64,000 bases of DNA, taken from positions 719,275,828 through 719,339,827 of the forward strand of contig CM066036.1 in NCBI GenBank assembly GCA_033557465.1, in the 5' to 3' direction. Positions 22,999 to 34,951 of this stretch are shown piece by piece; position 1 is the stretch's first letter, and each line of letters begins with the position of its first letter. This stretch comes from Ichthyophis bannanicus. Lineage: Eukaryota > Chordata > Amphibia > Gymnophiona > Ichthyophiidae. Both the position numbers and the translations under genes were made by a program. Under the pieces are notes generated by a model. It saw only the letters and a list, made by a program, of their open reading frames with translations, was not told where the DNA came from and did not search any database.

Positions 22999-23449
22999 TT
23001 AGTTATTTTAGTATTATGTATGCACAGTAGTGGAGATGTGGAATTCATCAGAGGTATAGATAGGGTGTATTAGGAATGCGAGGGGCCTCTCCAATGTTAA
23101 TACTAGGCACTCATAAGTCAATATGATTAGAGGGTAATTAAATCAAATAAAAAAAAAAATAAAAAAAAAAATAAAAGAGGGGATAATCTTGTTTTTCTGT
23201 CGTTTTATGATAGGAGGGGAGGGTTATTTGAATTGTTTATTAGCGGAGCGGGGCAGGGCTGGGTGGCTTCTTTGCCTGGGTTCTGGCTCACCCTACTGTG
23301 TCTCTCTGGTGGGAGGGGGTTGGCACCTGGGTGCTGTTATTGTTGTTGTTGGGATTAGAATGGTTTGGGTCGGACCTTTCAAAAAATAAGAATGATGGTA
23401 GTGAACCGATGGATGATGGCTGTTTCTCTTTTCTTTTTGGAAGACTCTG

Positions 23450-26400
23450 ATGAACCCTCTTAAATGTCTCTCTCTGAACGTTAAGAGTATTATGAATCCG
23501 GCCAAGCGTAAGAAAATCCTGCTTTACTGTAAAAAGGAAAGGGCGGACGTAGATCTCCTTCAGGGGACTCATCTATTGTCCTCTGAAACTGCGAAATTGG
23601 GGACAGGTCACTACACTCTGGTGGGCCATTCAGCTGCTCAGCGGAAGAAAAATGGCGTTGCTACTTTGGTCCTTAAATCTTTGGCACCAGTGATTGTGCA
23701 AGCTAAATCACACTTGGAAGGGAGATGGGCTAAATCTCTGCTCCAAATGGGAAGCCAAAAAATGGTTGTTATTAACATATATGGTCCTAATCATGACGAT
23801 GTGGCCTTTTATCGCACCTTAGCTGAGGAGGCGCAGGTATGGGCTGCATGTGATACTGTTATGGGGGGCGATTTCAACCTTACGTTGGATCCTCTTTTGG
23901 ACCGGCAGCCATGTAGATCCTTAAAACAGTCAAGAGCGAATTTAGCCCTGCTATCTATAATCCAATCATGTGAGTTATCGGACATTTGGCGGCTACAGCA
24001 CCCAAAAGACAAAGAATATACGTTTTACTCCTTGCCCCATGGTTCACATTCGCGTATAGACTTTTTTCTAATATCTAAGTCTTTGGTTCCGTCGGCTATT
24101 CAAACTTCTATATGTGGCACCCACATATCAGATCATGCTGCAGTAACCTTGGTCTTGCAACCAGGTGATCCCATCACTCGGATCCCCACATGGTTCTTCC
24201 CGAGAGACTTATTAAATGATGCTGGTTTTCTAGTGTATATGAAGGCGGCAATTAAGGGCTATTTTGAAATCAATCTCATTCAGGATACTCCCGGCTGGGC
24301 ATGGTGGGAGGCATTTAAGGCATACATACGGGCTGAGTGTACTAGCTACAAAATTAAACTGGATAAACAAAGGAGAGCATGCCTAGAGATCTTAGATCCC
24401 CAAATTTGTGCTGGTGAGAGACTCTTGAGAGACAAGTCGGACCCATGGATTCTTATACGGTTGCAGAAACTGAGGTATCAATACAACTGCATCCTCTCCA
24501 CGGAGGCTGCAAAGTTAGCATCGACCCAGCAGGCTAAATATTATGTTGAGTTGAATAAAGCTGGATCCCTTCTCGCACGTACTCTCAGGCCTAGACCTCC
24601 CAAAAGAAGAATCAAGGCCCTCAGGGACGATAATCAGACCCTGCTTACAAGCCCTGAGGAAATAGCCGAGTCATTTAAAGCATTCTATGCTCCGTTGTAT
24701 TCCTCCGAAACACAATAAAAGGAGGGACTGGAGAGTCCCATTACCATCGGCGAGATTAGTGAGGTCTTACAGGGGCAGTCCAAGGGGAAAGCCGCTGGGC
24801 CGGATGTTTTACCTTCTGAATTCTATCAGAGGTTTGCGGAAGATCTTATTCCTTTTCTCGAACAATATTTCATAGGCTTATGCGCTCAATCATCGGTTAC
24901 TGGCTCCTTTAGTGAGGCGACTATTGTTGTATTGGAAAAACCAGGTAGGGACCCTCTGAGAGTAGAAAATTATCGTCCTATTTCACTATTAAACGCGGAT
25001 TATAAATTGTTTGCAGCTATTCTTGCTCGTAGACTGGAGAAAGTAGCCCCCTCGATCGTTCACCCGGATCAATGTGGATTTACGGCTGGGAGATCCTCTA
25101 CTGACAATGCCCGCCTTCTCTTAAACCTGATGGCAATCTCTGAAAAATCGGCCTTTCCAGTGGTAGGGCTGTCAGTTGATGCTGAAAAGGCGTTTGATCG
25201 TTTGGAATGGTCTTTTCTGCAGCAGGCCTTGAAATGGTTTGGGTTTGGGGAAGAGTTTTTGTGGTATGTACATCTATTATATGCTAATCTGACAGCTCGT
25301 ATATTAGCGAATGGGCTCCTATCTTCCTCGTTTCCACTGTTTAGAGGCACACGTCAGGGCTGCCCCCTTTCTCCCCTATTGTTTAACATTGCGCTTGAAC
25401 CGTTGGCACTATTGCTTAGATACTCGAGTAAGATTCAGGGAATCCCTATTGGTGATATTCATATCAAGTTGTCTGCTTACGCGGATGATTTATTGTTGTT
25501 TGTCCAGCCTGACTCTGTGGGGGAAGTCTTGAGGCTAATGGACTCTTACTCAAGTCTGTCTGGATACAAAATAAACTGGAACAAGTCGGTTGCTTTCCCA
25601 TTAAATAAACTGACCTTTTCGTCGATGCTTGCCCTCTATTCATTCCAGTGGGAGACAAAGCCATAAAATACTTGGGTGTCAAGTTTGCCCGTTCCTTGGA
25701 GGAAACGCTACAGTTAAACTGTAAAGAAATGGTTGAAACGGTTATTTCGTTTACTTCAAGGTGGTCTCTTTTTCACCTGTCATGGTGGGGCAGGCTGGAT
25801 TCCCTGAAAATGGTACTGGTTCCCAAGATAAACTATATTTTGGAAATGTTGCCCTTGGCTCTGCCCAACAAATTTTATAGGAAATTAGAAAGGCTCCTGG
25901 TAGAATTTTTATGGCAGAGTAAACCCCCCAGGATTGCGACTTCCAAGTTAAAGGCGAATAAACTTAAGGGGGGGTGGGTCCATTTTCCTGACTTCCGATG
26001 GTACCATATGGCTTTTAAGCTAAAGCAAGGCGCAGAATGGTGTTTCCTAAAGGATGAAGGGTTGAAGCAGGTGTGGCTAGCCGTGGAGGAGCAACTGGGT
26101 CCTCCTATTCCTATGGCACTGTGGATGGGTATGCGGTTTGTGGGCTCGTTTAAATGTCTCCAAATAATTCAGGCAACTCAGGAAGCGTTCTTTTTTCTAG
26201 AGGGACGATTAGAAAGGGGGGATTTTTCCTCCTCCCTAATCCCGATCTGGTATAATCCGAAATTTAAAATTGCCCACAAGGTGATAATGTGGAAAGAGTG
26301 GCAAGAAAAAGGGGTTTGGACAGTCGGCCAGCTTGTTAGCCAGAGTAAATGGAAATCTTTTGAGGAATTGCAATATGAGTTCGATTTACCTAGCTCTTGG

Positions 26401-27549
26401 CGATATCAATGGATACAGCTCAAGCACTGTCTTGATGGGAAACTGGGGGACCCCAAGCTGTTGAGAGAGCACTGGGAGCTATCACAGATGGTGGAGTTAT
26501 GCCATTGCCCGAGGGGTACAGCTTCCAAGTTTTATGCCATATTAAGAGATAATCTGGGGCACTCCTTGGCGGGGTTGGAGAAGGCTTGGGAGTTGGATTT
26601 GGGCTCATCTATCTCTGCACAATCCTGGTGCCAAATTTGGAGTCAAGTAAACAGAGTGTCCAAAGCAGAGGCCCTTTCCCAGTCGTTATTTTTTCTAATG
26701 CATAGGGCTTACTGTACGCCGGTCAGAGTCTCAAAGTGGCTCCCCTTGACAAATAACAAATGTTGGACTTGTGCAGAGGGGCCAGGTACCCTGAAGCATA
26801 TGTTGTTTGAATGCTTTTATTTATTTATTTAGTATACATTTGTATACCGCTACTTCCAGTGATCAGCAGCGGTTTCATTACAGATTGGAAATTGTCAAAT
26901 CATGACAGGAAATTTTTGAGGTATAAACACATTGATTAGACAGGAAAGCACAGCACACAGAGAACTATTTTATAGGGAACATGGGCTATGGAGGGTTAAG
27001 TGGCTTGCCCAAGACCACAAGGAGCACCTGTGGGACTAGAAACCCCAGTCCTTCCGGCCCAAGGTTGCTGTCCTCCAGTGGGATTTGAACCCCCGACCTT
27101 CCGGCCCGAAGTACCTTGCCCCAACCACTAGGCCACTCCTCCACTCCTCCTCCTCTTACGTTCAGAGTTTCTGGAGGCAGGTATGGGAGAGGATTCAAAG
27201 AGTTCTGCGATTTCAAGGCCCTCTATTATGGCAGACTGTAATAATGTGCTCAGCGGCGGATGGAATAGATTTGCCTAAGAAAAAGGCCTTCCTATTTAAT
27301 TTTATGGTGGCAATTGCTTTTAAACTAATCGTTTCTCATTGGAAGGACTTTTCTAGGCTGAATATATATCAATGGTGGAATACGCTCTGTTTATTTGCCA
27401 AATATGAGAAAGCCCATGAGCGGATGTCTCCATGTAGGGGCCTAAACCCTTGTTTTCGCAGAACTTCAAACAAGTGGGAGTACTTGGATGATTTTGCAGC
27501 GGAGGCGAAATGCTCTGTTGAGTTTTTGCAGAATCTAGAGCCATGTTAA
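23450..27549 (+). pseudogene. L1 ORF2 (endonuclease-reverse transcriptase), one stop, one frameshift, one SINE insertion
   Basis: ORF2 nicks target DNA and reverse-transcribes the L1 RNA there. The endonuclease spans about 23,450-24,160: LSLNVKSIMNPAKRKK, LLQGTHLLSSE, GGDFNLTLDP, SHSRIDFFLISKS and HISDHAAV. Note LLQGTH where relatives have LQETH, so the catalytic Glu reads Gly. A TAA at 24,716 interrupts, after which the same frame continues with KAAGPDVLPSEFY, the RT core (NYRPISLLN, HPDQCGFTAGRSS, LSVDAEKAFDRLEW, RQGCPLSPLLFN, LSAYADDLLLF with intact YADD). A frameshift near 25,655 moves the rest into another frame: KYLGVKFARSLEE and WSLFHLSWWGRLD. A SINE at 26,817 breaks the C-terminal region, which resumes with SFWRQVWERIQRVLRFQGP and ends at 27,549. 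Confidence 0.92.
26817..27152 (-). mobile_element. tRNA-headed SINE in L1 ORF2
   Basis: Minus-strand SINE: head at 27,150-27,075 (complement of CCAACCACTAGGCCACTCCT and GGATTTGAACCCCCG), body with the complement of AAGTGGCTTGCCCAAGACCA, tail at 26,817-26,835 (ATTTATTTATTTA). The L1 ORF2 frame on both sides is the same, so it is a clean interruption. The left tail part (TTTGTATACCGCTACTTCCA) differs from the 14.6-kb copy, so this is another subfamily. Confidence 0.9.
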
Positions 27550-27796
27550 GAGATTTTCTTTTCCTTTCTTTTCTTGTTGCTGATCCGACCCAGGGCAGGA
27601 TGGGAGGGGGGAAGGTTCTTTCTGGGGGGGGGGGGTTGAGTAATATAAATGGTGGCAAGTCTTCTTTTCTTTGGGTTACTCTGGGTGTTTTTCTGTTGTT
27701 CTTGATATGTACTCCTGTTGTGAAAAGTACTGTGCATTTGTTACTGTGGTTATTGTAGTAATTCATAGTGTAAAACTAATAAAAATAATAATAAAA

Positions 27797-27812
27797 AAAA
27801 ATCATACAAGTG
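27797..27812 (+). repeat. Target-site duplication, right copy (plus-strand L1)
   Basis: AAAAATCATACAAGTG, identical to 21,512-21,527; the leading A residues merge with the L1 A-rich tail. Confidence 0.92.
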
Positions 27813-28125
27813 ACTGCAGACCCATTAATGCACAAAAATTAAGTTACTTCAGGAGATGCAATTTAAGTTTTGTGATAACATCCATATTATCCATATTAGC
27901 ATAATAAACAATGCTAATAACTTAATGCAAATTTATTTGCATGTCAAGAACGTGGGCTGATAACATTAGCTAATTAAAAAGCATTAACGGGTGATGTTAT
28001 GCACTTTATTACATTGGCTTATATTTTTCAGTACTTTAATAGGGCTGTTCCCCAATTCTAATTTATCACTTTCAAGAAGTAAATTGATGACCATCATCCT
28101 TGAATACAACAGTACTAGATGTCAC
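27813..28125. other. Spacer between L1 and L2-like LINE
   Basis: AT-rich, with recurring TTAATGC/GCTAATAAC words like the MITE-like repeats. No gene. Confidence 0.45.
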
Positions 28126-28135
28126 AATATATCAT
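28126..28135 (+). repeat. Target-site duplication, left copy (L2-like LINE)
   Basis: AATATATCAT here and at 31,181-31,190 flank the minus-strand L2-like LINE. Confidence 0.8.
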
Positions 28136-28299
28136 TATTATTATTATTATTAATCATTTATAGAGCGCTACCAAGCATACACAGTGCTGTACAGACACAC
28201 AGGTAGATGGTCCCTGCTCATAGAGCTTACAATCTAGAAGACAAACATACAGTACAATGCAATACAAGAAATAAGGGCAATATGGGGATGAAACACAAG

Positions 28300-31060
28300 G
28301 TAAGGAGATTATGAACCAAAGGCGGCCTTAAAGAAGTGAGCCTTGAGTATGGACTTGAAGAAGGAAAAAGATGAGATTTGATGTAAAGACAGAGACAGCT
28401 TGTTCCATCAAAAGAAGCAGCAAGGTGAAAGGAACGAAGCCTGGAACTGGCACAGAAGAGGGGGGCACAGAGAGAAGGAAGGCTGAGGAGGAACAGAGAT
28501 CATGGGGAGGGGTATAAGGAGAGAGGAGAGAGGAAAGGTAAGGAGAGGCAGCAGAGTGAATGCATTTATAGGTCAAGAAAAGTAGCTTGAACTGAATACG
28601 ATAGCAGATAGGGAGCAGTGAAGGATTTCAAAAGAGGGGTAATGTGAGTGTAACGTGACTGGCAGAAAATTAACCGCACAGCAGAGTTTTGAATAAATTG
28701 AAGAGGGAAGAGATGACACTGAGGAACACCAACAAGGAGGAAGTTGCAGTAGTCAAGATGAAGGGTAATTACAGAGTGAACGAGAGTTTTAGTAGTGTAG
28801 TCAGAAAGGAAGGGACAAATCTTGGTAATGTTGAAGAGAAAGAAATGGCAGCAATTTGTTGAATATGTGAAAAGAATGAAAGAGAGGAGTCAAAAATGAC
28901 CCCTAGGTTACGAGCAGAAGAAACTGGAAGAAGAAGAGTATTATCAACAGTGACAGAGAAAGGAGGAAGGATGGAAGATGGTTTAGGAGAAAAAACAAGA
29001 AACTCTGTTTTAGGGCCATATTCAACTTCAGACAGTGCTGAAACATCCAGGCAGCAATGTCAGACAAACAAACAGATACATGTCTGAAGTTGAGTTGAAA
29101 TATCAGGTGAAGATATAGACTTGAGAGTCATCAGCATAAAAGTGATATTGAAAGCCATGGGAAGAGATGAGGGCACCAAGGGAAAAGGTATAGAGAAAGA
29201 AAATGAGTGGTCCAAGAACAGACCCTTGGGGTACACCAACAGAGAGAGGGATGGCAGAAGAGGAGGTACCATGTGAACAAATATTAAAGGAGTGATTAGA
29301 GAGATAGGAAGAGAACCAGGACAGTACAGAACAGTCTCTAAAACCGAGAGAGGATAATATGACAAGGAGGAGAGAGTGGTCAGCAGTATCAAAGGCAGCA
29401 GAAAGATCAAGAATTGAGTAAAGGCCTTTAGACTTGGCTAGGAACAAGTCACTGGAGACCTTGGCAAGAACTGTTTCAGTGAAATGAAGAGGATGAAAGC
29501 CAGACTGGAGTGGATCGATGAAGGAATGTGAGGAGAGAAAATTGAAGCAGTGACAAAGAACAGCACATTTATTTATTTAGACAGTTTTGTATACCACCTT
29601 ATTCTTCAATCAAAGTGGTCACAACACAATTGGGGGATATATTTAACATGAGGGGATATGAGACACATATGCTAATACTTACAGGGAACATGGGCTATGG
29701 AGGGTTAAGTGGCTTACTCAAGACCACAAGGAGCACCTGTGGGACTAGAAAAGGAGAAGGGATATGGGATAATAATTGGAGGGTGCAGTAGGATCAAGAG
29801 AGGGTTTTTTGAGAAGAGGAGTGATCAAAGCATGCTTATAGGCAGTAGGGAAATTGGCAGTGCAGAGAGAAAGGTTGATAATATAGGAAATACAGGGATA
29901 ACGGAGGAGGAGATGGCATTCAGGATATTGGTAGGGATGGGATCAGAGGAGCAGGTAGTTGGTTTAGCTGATGAAAGAAGAATGGAGAGTTCCTCATCAG
30001 AGATAATAGAGAAGGAAGAGAGGGTTGGGGAATATTTGGGAAAGAGTTAAAATTGAAGAGAGGGAGAGAGGAGTTGAAGAAGAATTAGAAGGAAATTAAA
30101 GAATGATCCATTTGACTTTATCGTGGAAATAGTCGGCGAGGGTTTGGGCTGAAAGAGGAGGAATTGGAGGAGGAGGAGGAACTTTAAAAAAAGAATTGAG
30201 AGTAAAGAAGAGACAATGGGGATAAGAGGCCAGGCAGTCAGTCAGGTGAATAAGATAGTTTTTTTAGCGAGTGAGATTGCAGACTTGAAAGAAGTAAGCA
30301 TGAATTTAAAGTGAAGGAAATCAGAAAGGGAGCAGGATTTAAGCCAAGCGCATACAGTAGATCCGGCACAAGTTCATAAGTAGTGGGTAGTAGAAGAAAG
30401 ACAGGGCTGAGGTGACATACACCTCACAGGGTGTGTGAATGGAGAAACAAGGGTATTCAGAGTGGAGGAGAGAGAGGTATTAGAGGAGATTATAGCCTCA
30501 TCGACAGACTTACAGGACAAAGTGGAAGAAAGAAGAAAAGAAGCAGTAGTTGACAGAGACTGTGGATTAATAGCATGAAGATTCCAAAAAAGATAGGAAG
30601 AAATAGAGAGAGGTTGCAGTGGGGAGTGATGAAGAGAGAAGCTTAAGAGGTGGTGGTCAAACAGTGGAATAACTGAGGTGCAGAAATTAGAGGATAAGCA
30701 ATTAGAATAAAAGACAAGGTTGAGGCAGTGACCAAGCTGATGAATGGGGCAGAGGAGCAAAGCTGGAGATTGTATGAGGAAGTAAGGGAAAGAAGTTTAG
30801 ATACACAGGGGTCTGAAGGAATATCAATGTGAAAATTGAAATCACCAAGAATAATGGAAGGGGATGAAAAATTCAAGAATAAGGAGAGCCAAGAGTCAAA
30901 ATCTGTAAGGAGGGAAGAAATGGGTTTGTCAGGAGGTCTATAGAGAACAGCGACAAATGGAGTGGTATTCAAAAGAGAGGAAGGCATGGGACTGAGGTAG
31001 GAGGAAAGGTTGAAGCTGGCAAGAGGAAGAAAATAAAAGACCAACACCATCACCACGAGA
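28300..31060 (-). pseudogene. L2-like ORF2 remnants: endonuclease, RT and C-terminal tail
   Basis: Read right to left. Around 31,056-30,643 is the endonuclease end: TPFVAVLYRPPDKPIS and SIILGDFNFHIDIPSD with the catalytic GDFN. Around 29,447-29,103 is the RT palm: [34 protein letters not shown] and [11 protein letters not shown], so the YADD pair is intact. Around 28,576-28,328 is the C-terminal tail with TYKCIHSAASPYLSSLLSPY. The segments lie in different frames separated by stops, so no intact enzyme could be made. The pieces have the order and spacing of an L2-clade ORF2, which combines an APE endonuclease with an RT for target-primed reverse transcription. Confidence 0.87.
29567..29750 (-). 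mobile_element. SINE fragment (head missing) in L2-like LINE
   Basis: The tail (ATTTATTTATTTAGACAG) and body (ATGAGACACATATGCTAATA, then AAGTGGCTTACTCAAGACCA) match the SINE interrupted at 20,165-21,053. It stops at GTGGGACTAGAAA, so the tRNA head is lost, consistent with 5' truncation during insertion. Confidence 0.83.
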
Positions 31061-31180
31061 GGGCAGTGATAGAAGCAATGTCATGTCATCGGGAAGGAGC
31101 CAGGTTTCAGTAAGAGCCAGGAGCTGAAAAGCACGAGAGATGAAAAGATCATGGGTGAAAGAGACTTTATTGGAAATGGA

Positions 31181-31190
31181 AATATATCAT
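31181..31190 (+). repeat. Target-site duplication, right copy (L2-like LINE)
   Basis: AATATATCAT, identical to 28,126-28,135. Confidence 0.8.
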
Positions 31191-33084
31191 GCTATGAAAT
31201 GCTTTGTCATGATATTCATTACGCTGCAGAAGGTAATCTCTTTCATTCCTTATTCCTTTCTTCTATTGCTACTACCACAAAAGAAATAGAGAAAGCTTAT
31301 CAAAGTAAAAATGTGTGATCATTTTGTCAATGTTGGTAATGGTTGTTCTTGCTATATTCTGCCCCATATTTTATCAAACAGGCTATATCTTAATAAAACA
31401 AAATTATAAATGTGATCTAAGAATAGTATGTCCTGGGGCAGTAGTGGTCCCCCCATCAAGACCCTCCTCTCAAGATCTGCTTGTCCCAAGATGTGCACCC
31501 TGTTTCACCTTCAAAAGGAACCTCCCCAAACAGCAGTCACCCCAAAGACTCTTTCCCAGTCCTCGATCCCCCCAGGACTTACCCAGGGCCTCCGCAGTCT
31601 AATAGACTGGGAAGTGAGCAGTCCATCACCGGGTTTCAAAATTGTATATATGACCCCTAGCATAGTTTCCTGGTGCTATTGCTAAGGTCAACCTGTCACA
31701 TCAGGAGTAATTGCCCTTATATGGCAGAATGGCCCTTGCAGTAGTACCATGATACTACCACTAGGGTTGCCATTTGGGGGTTTCCAAATGGCAACCACTG
31801 CCCACTATACTACCAGGAAAACCTCAGATAAATCCAGGTGGGGGCGGGGTGGAAGGAAGGTCAGAGCGTGGTCCTTGAGGGGGATTTCTGGTAGGGGTGA
31901 TTCTGTTGGGGGGATGATCTTGGGAGATTTTGATTTTGGGGGCTTACTGTCAGAAGGGATTGGATTGTAGGGCATGTTCAGGATGGAATCAGATCTTGAG
32001 GGGATCAGATCTTGGGGGAGGCAAAGAATCGAGAGGGGCTGGGTGATCATAGCTGCCACAGTTTTCTTGTTTTATTTTTTTAAAGGCAATGGACCGTCAG
32101 TAGCACAGCTGTGCTTAACGTCACTCTTGAGATGGCATTATGGAGCAGTGCTATTAGCCATCATGACATCTACCATTTAGTAATATACTATTTGATAACT
32201 GTTAGAGCAGGGCACAGACGATCTCTGCCCAGAACCTAACTTGATCCTGCCCCAACTTGCAGTAAGCTCTTACTGTGGAATTTTTACAGTTTTTTTCCCT
32301 GCATGGTAGCCTTAACATGGGCCTGTCCTAATAGTTACCATTTGTTAAAACCCATAGTAAGTGCTTAGTGCACTTTAGTAAACATATCCCTATAATTGTT
32401 AAGTAGAAACAATATAAAAATAGAATATTTTCACAAGAATGTGCCATCTGTACTCAGTATTCAGGCCATTTTTCTAAGACTATGAAAATGAACATGCAGT
32501 TTTGATTAAATGTACCTTTTACATATTTGTTATATAAGTATTTCCCATGACTCTTCAGTTCAATATCCTAGCTGGAGGCAAAACTGACTATTAGGAAGAA
32601 AGTTTCAGGTCTGCTGAGATCCAGCCAGGCTAAAAGTATTTTGGCACCTCTACATACTGCTTCCTAATACCAACCCCCAATATAAAATGTCATCAGAAGC
32701 TTGCATAAACATAGGACTTAACTTCACATAAATTACAGCTGTCCAGTGATAAGTTTTGCCAGAACTTAGCAAAAACAAAACTTCAAGTAAATAGAGAAAA
32801 AATAAATACAACAATTTAAGCCAACAGAATGATAACAGAAGACCTGAATATCAGGGAAAAAACTAATAAATAAAGCAAAACTTGAAGATTTTATTTCATG
32901 CAAGATGGATTGTATTTATTTGTATAATCACTAAAAATAGATAGTTTTAGTGAGTTGTAGTAACCATGGAAGGAATACAATTTTGAAACACCTGGAGAGC
33001 AATAAGGAAACTGTGTATCTTGTATCATGGGACTGCCCCATTACCAAAAGAGTGTTCCTCCCATAATTCCCCTTCAAAAGTGTA
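31191..33084. other. Unassigned spacer with hairpin and MITE-like end
   Basis: No gene recognised. A perfect 12-bp-stem hairpin is at 31,766-31,795. Near 32,370-32,395 the words TTAGTGCACTTTAGTAAACA resemble MITE termini elsewhere. Frames at 31,749-32,059 overlap on both strands and look spurious. Confidence 0.4.
31766..31795. repeat. Perfect hairpin, 12-bp stem
   Basis: GTTGCCATTTGG is followed by GGGTTT and the exact complement CCAAATGGCAAC. No T-run follows, and no bacterial-type terminator is implied. It may be the tip of a degraded foldback. Confidence 0.8.
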
Positions 33085-33420
33085 CATAAAAACATAGGAT
33101 ATAACATGCTGGGTCAGACCAAAGGTCCATCAAGTCCAGAATCCTGTTTCCTACAGTGGTCAATCGAGATCACAAAAACCTGTCAGCTTTCCAAAAGATA
33201 GACAGGTTCCATGTTGCTTTAGACATAAGAAGTGGATTTTCCCAGTCCACTATAATAATGGTTTATAGACTTGTCCAAACTTCTTTTAAACCCAGCTACA
33301 CTAACAACTTTTACTGCACCCTCAGAAATGAATTCCAGAATTTGAATCTGTATTGACTGAAACAAATATTTTCTCTAATTCATCTTAAATGTGTTACATT
33401 GAAGTTTCATTGTGTGTCTG
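33085..33420 (-). pseudogene. CR1-like LINE 3' end, second copy
   Basis: CATGCTGGGTCAGACCAAAG and TCCATCAAGTCCAGAATCCT match the 3' UTR at 12,128-12,200. The following part, read on the minus strand, is the decayed ORF2 C-terminus seen at 12,291-12,450 (the ATATTTTCTCTAATTCATCT region parallels ATATTTTCTTCGATTAGTCT). It stops near 33,420 where sequence unrelated to the LINE begins. Confidence 0.83.
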
Positions 33421-33610
33421 AAATACAGAATACAATGTGATATGTAGTGTAATGTTCAATAGTTCAGCATGTGTAATATGGGCCTGATTCCGAGACGGAT
33501 CCTGTGGGGCTGCCTCTATTCCTCCTCCTACTCTCCCCACAAGGCTAGAGCCACAGGATGGGGAGAGCCGGTGGTGAGGGGGGGGGGGATGGGGCAGGGT
33601 CTGGGTCTGG

Positions 33611-34661
33611 GTGGAGCGGGGGTGGGTCAAGCCAGTAGGATGTACAGGGCTGATTCGGGTCACTGCCCTGTACGTCTTGCAGGGACAGAGGGGATATGTT
33701 GAGACCAGTACGGCAAGGGCCTTGACGGGGGAGGCAGGTGAGTTGCTAGTGGATCAAGGGGAAGGGACGGGGCATGGAAAGGGCTCGCAGGGAGGTGTGG
33801 GGGAAAAAGTGCACACGAAAAAGCGACATGTTTATTGGCAGAGGCATAGCTCGGAGTCATCCTCGTCATCTTTGGTATCCATTTCATCATCATCATCTGG
33901 GGTAGATAGGGCCGGGGGTTTGGTAGTTGCTGGTACCTCGGCAGTGTCAGGTGGGGGGGGGGGGGGGACCTCTACGCTAGCTGCATTTTATGAGTTGTGG
34001 GAGAGCATACCGAGGAAGCTCAGACGGAGGATTCGGAAGAGGCAATATACAGACATTTTCCAGTTGTTGGAGGGGAGGAGAAGGTCGGGTGAGAGCAAGA
34101 AAAAGAGAAAGGAGGTCGAGAAGGTGGGTAGGGTCAAGAAAATGTTGCAGAATGTTGTCAATAGGATTCAAGCATTTTTGAGGCTGGCCAGTGTGTAGGG
34201 ATGGCAGTCACTGGAGGATTATGGGATGTTATTGGCATATGCTGACTCTATCTTGGAGGCGGCTCAGACACATGAAGGTTGGGCATGGCTCAACTATGAT
34301 GAAACGTTCAGGGACAAGATGGAGGAGAACAAATTGGTGTCTTGGAGGATGCAAGACATGAATTTATGGCTGACCCAGATGTCGGCTAAGACAGGAGGGG
34401 GGGTCAGTGGGGCTCGAGGGGGGGGGCGGCTAAGGCAACGGGGTTGGGTCGTTCCTTTAGGGCAGGGGGGTGGTGCCTCAACAGAAGCTGGGAGGGAGTG
34501 GATCAGGTGACATTTGTTGGAGATTCAATAAGTCTTCATGTCCATTTCCCAATTGCAAGTTCCGGCATGTGTGCTCTGTCTGTGGTGGGGGACATTCAGC
34601 AATTAAATGTGTTAAAAAAGGGTCTTCGGAGGCATCCTTGCCCGTCCCAAAACAGTATTGA
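33611..34661 (+). pseudogene. DIRS-like gag-type ORF1 with CCCH/CCHC zinc motifs, broken
   Basis: ORF1 of these retrotransposons is the presumed structural, nucleic-acid-binding protein. A Ser-rich stretch (SSESSSSSLVSISSSSSGVD) is followed by a conserved block with TLAAFYELWESIPRKLRRRI and YTDIFQLLEGRRRSGESKKK. Then LRLASV is cut by TAG at 34,196-34,198, where the longer copy reads tryptophan (LRLASVWG). The same frame resumes with MLLAYADSILEAAQTHEGWA and LNYDETFRDKMEENKLVSWR. A frameshift near 34,450-34,480 leads to the zinc region CWRFNKSSCPFPNCKFRHVC and CSVCGGGHSAIKC, that is, a CCCH-like motif followed by a CCHC knuckle. All blocks align with 58,640-59,476. Confidence 0.87.
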
Positions 34662-34915
34662 CTATCTGGGCCTGGATCCGATGCTGATACGGCTGGAAGC
34701 CTTAAGGCCGTGGCTTTACCAATACCCGAAGAGGGGAGACAGTAGGGTATTGGACTTGGGTTTTAAGGAGGGTTTTGTTATCCCAGTGGAGGGGAGAGTT
34801 TATGTGTCGGCCGTTCGCAATGCTCCCTTGGTGAGGCAGTTGGCACACATTGTTCGGGATAAATTGCAGAGGCAGTTGGAGCTGGGTAGGATCGCTGGTC
34901 GCAGCTTGGTTTTGG
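34661..34915 (+). pseudogene. DIRS-like pol N-terminus, truncated by internal deletion
   Basis: The frame reads YLGLDPMLIRLEALRPWLYQ, then FKEGFVIPVEGRVYVSAVRN and LVRQLAHIVRDKLQRQLELG. It parallels the start of the longer copy's pol (FQYGFPIPVVGNG and VRHFVQIVKDKLATELELGR). Homology ends at about 34,905 (GRIAGRSLV), before any RT catalytic motif, and the next bases belong to the 3' repeat region. Confidence 0.82.
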
Positions 34916-34951
34916 GGGGGGGGGCCCAGGGATGGGGGTCCCTGAGCCTGT

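Larger units (their letters stand above)
21528..27796 (+). mobile_element. Full-length L1/Tx1-type LINE (6.27 kb) with 16-bp target duplication
   Basis: The element has a 5' UTR of about 130 bp starting GGAGGCGGAGCCAGCC, ORF1, an inter-ORF region of about 950 bp, ORF2 and an A-rich 3' end (AATAATAATAAAAAAAA). The 16-bp target duplication proves a complete retrotransposition event. Lesions are few: an apparent frame change in ORF1, one nonsense codon and one frameshift in ORF2, and a SINE inserted near the ORF2 C-terminus. It is the least decayed autonomous element in the window. Confidence 0.93.
28136..31180 (-). mobile_element. L2-like LINE, minus strand, 5'-truncated (3.0 kb), with target duplication
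   Basis: The 3' end (28,136-28,235) contains the complement of GATTGTAAGCTCTATGAGCA and GTAGCGCTATAAATGATTAA, followed by an ATT microsatellite tail, the hallmark of L2-type 3' ends. The 10-bp repeat AATATATCAT flanks both sides. The copy contains endonuclease and RT remnants on the minus strand and a SINE fragment at 29,567-29,750. The plus-strand relative at 44.4-47.8 kb extends further 5'. The strong purine bias of the plus strand here is just the complement of a pyrimidine-rich ORF2. Confidence 0.88.

Noticed and set aside
33085..33480. 5' A1 repeat of the deleted DIRS-like copy
   Set aside because: The sequence here is a CR1-like LINE 3' end and AT-rich DNA; it does not match A1 or A2.
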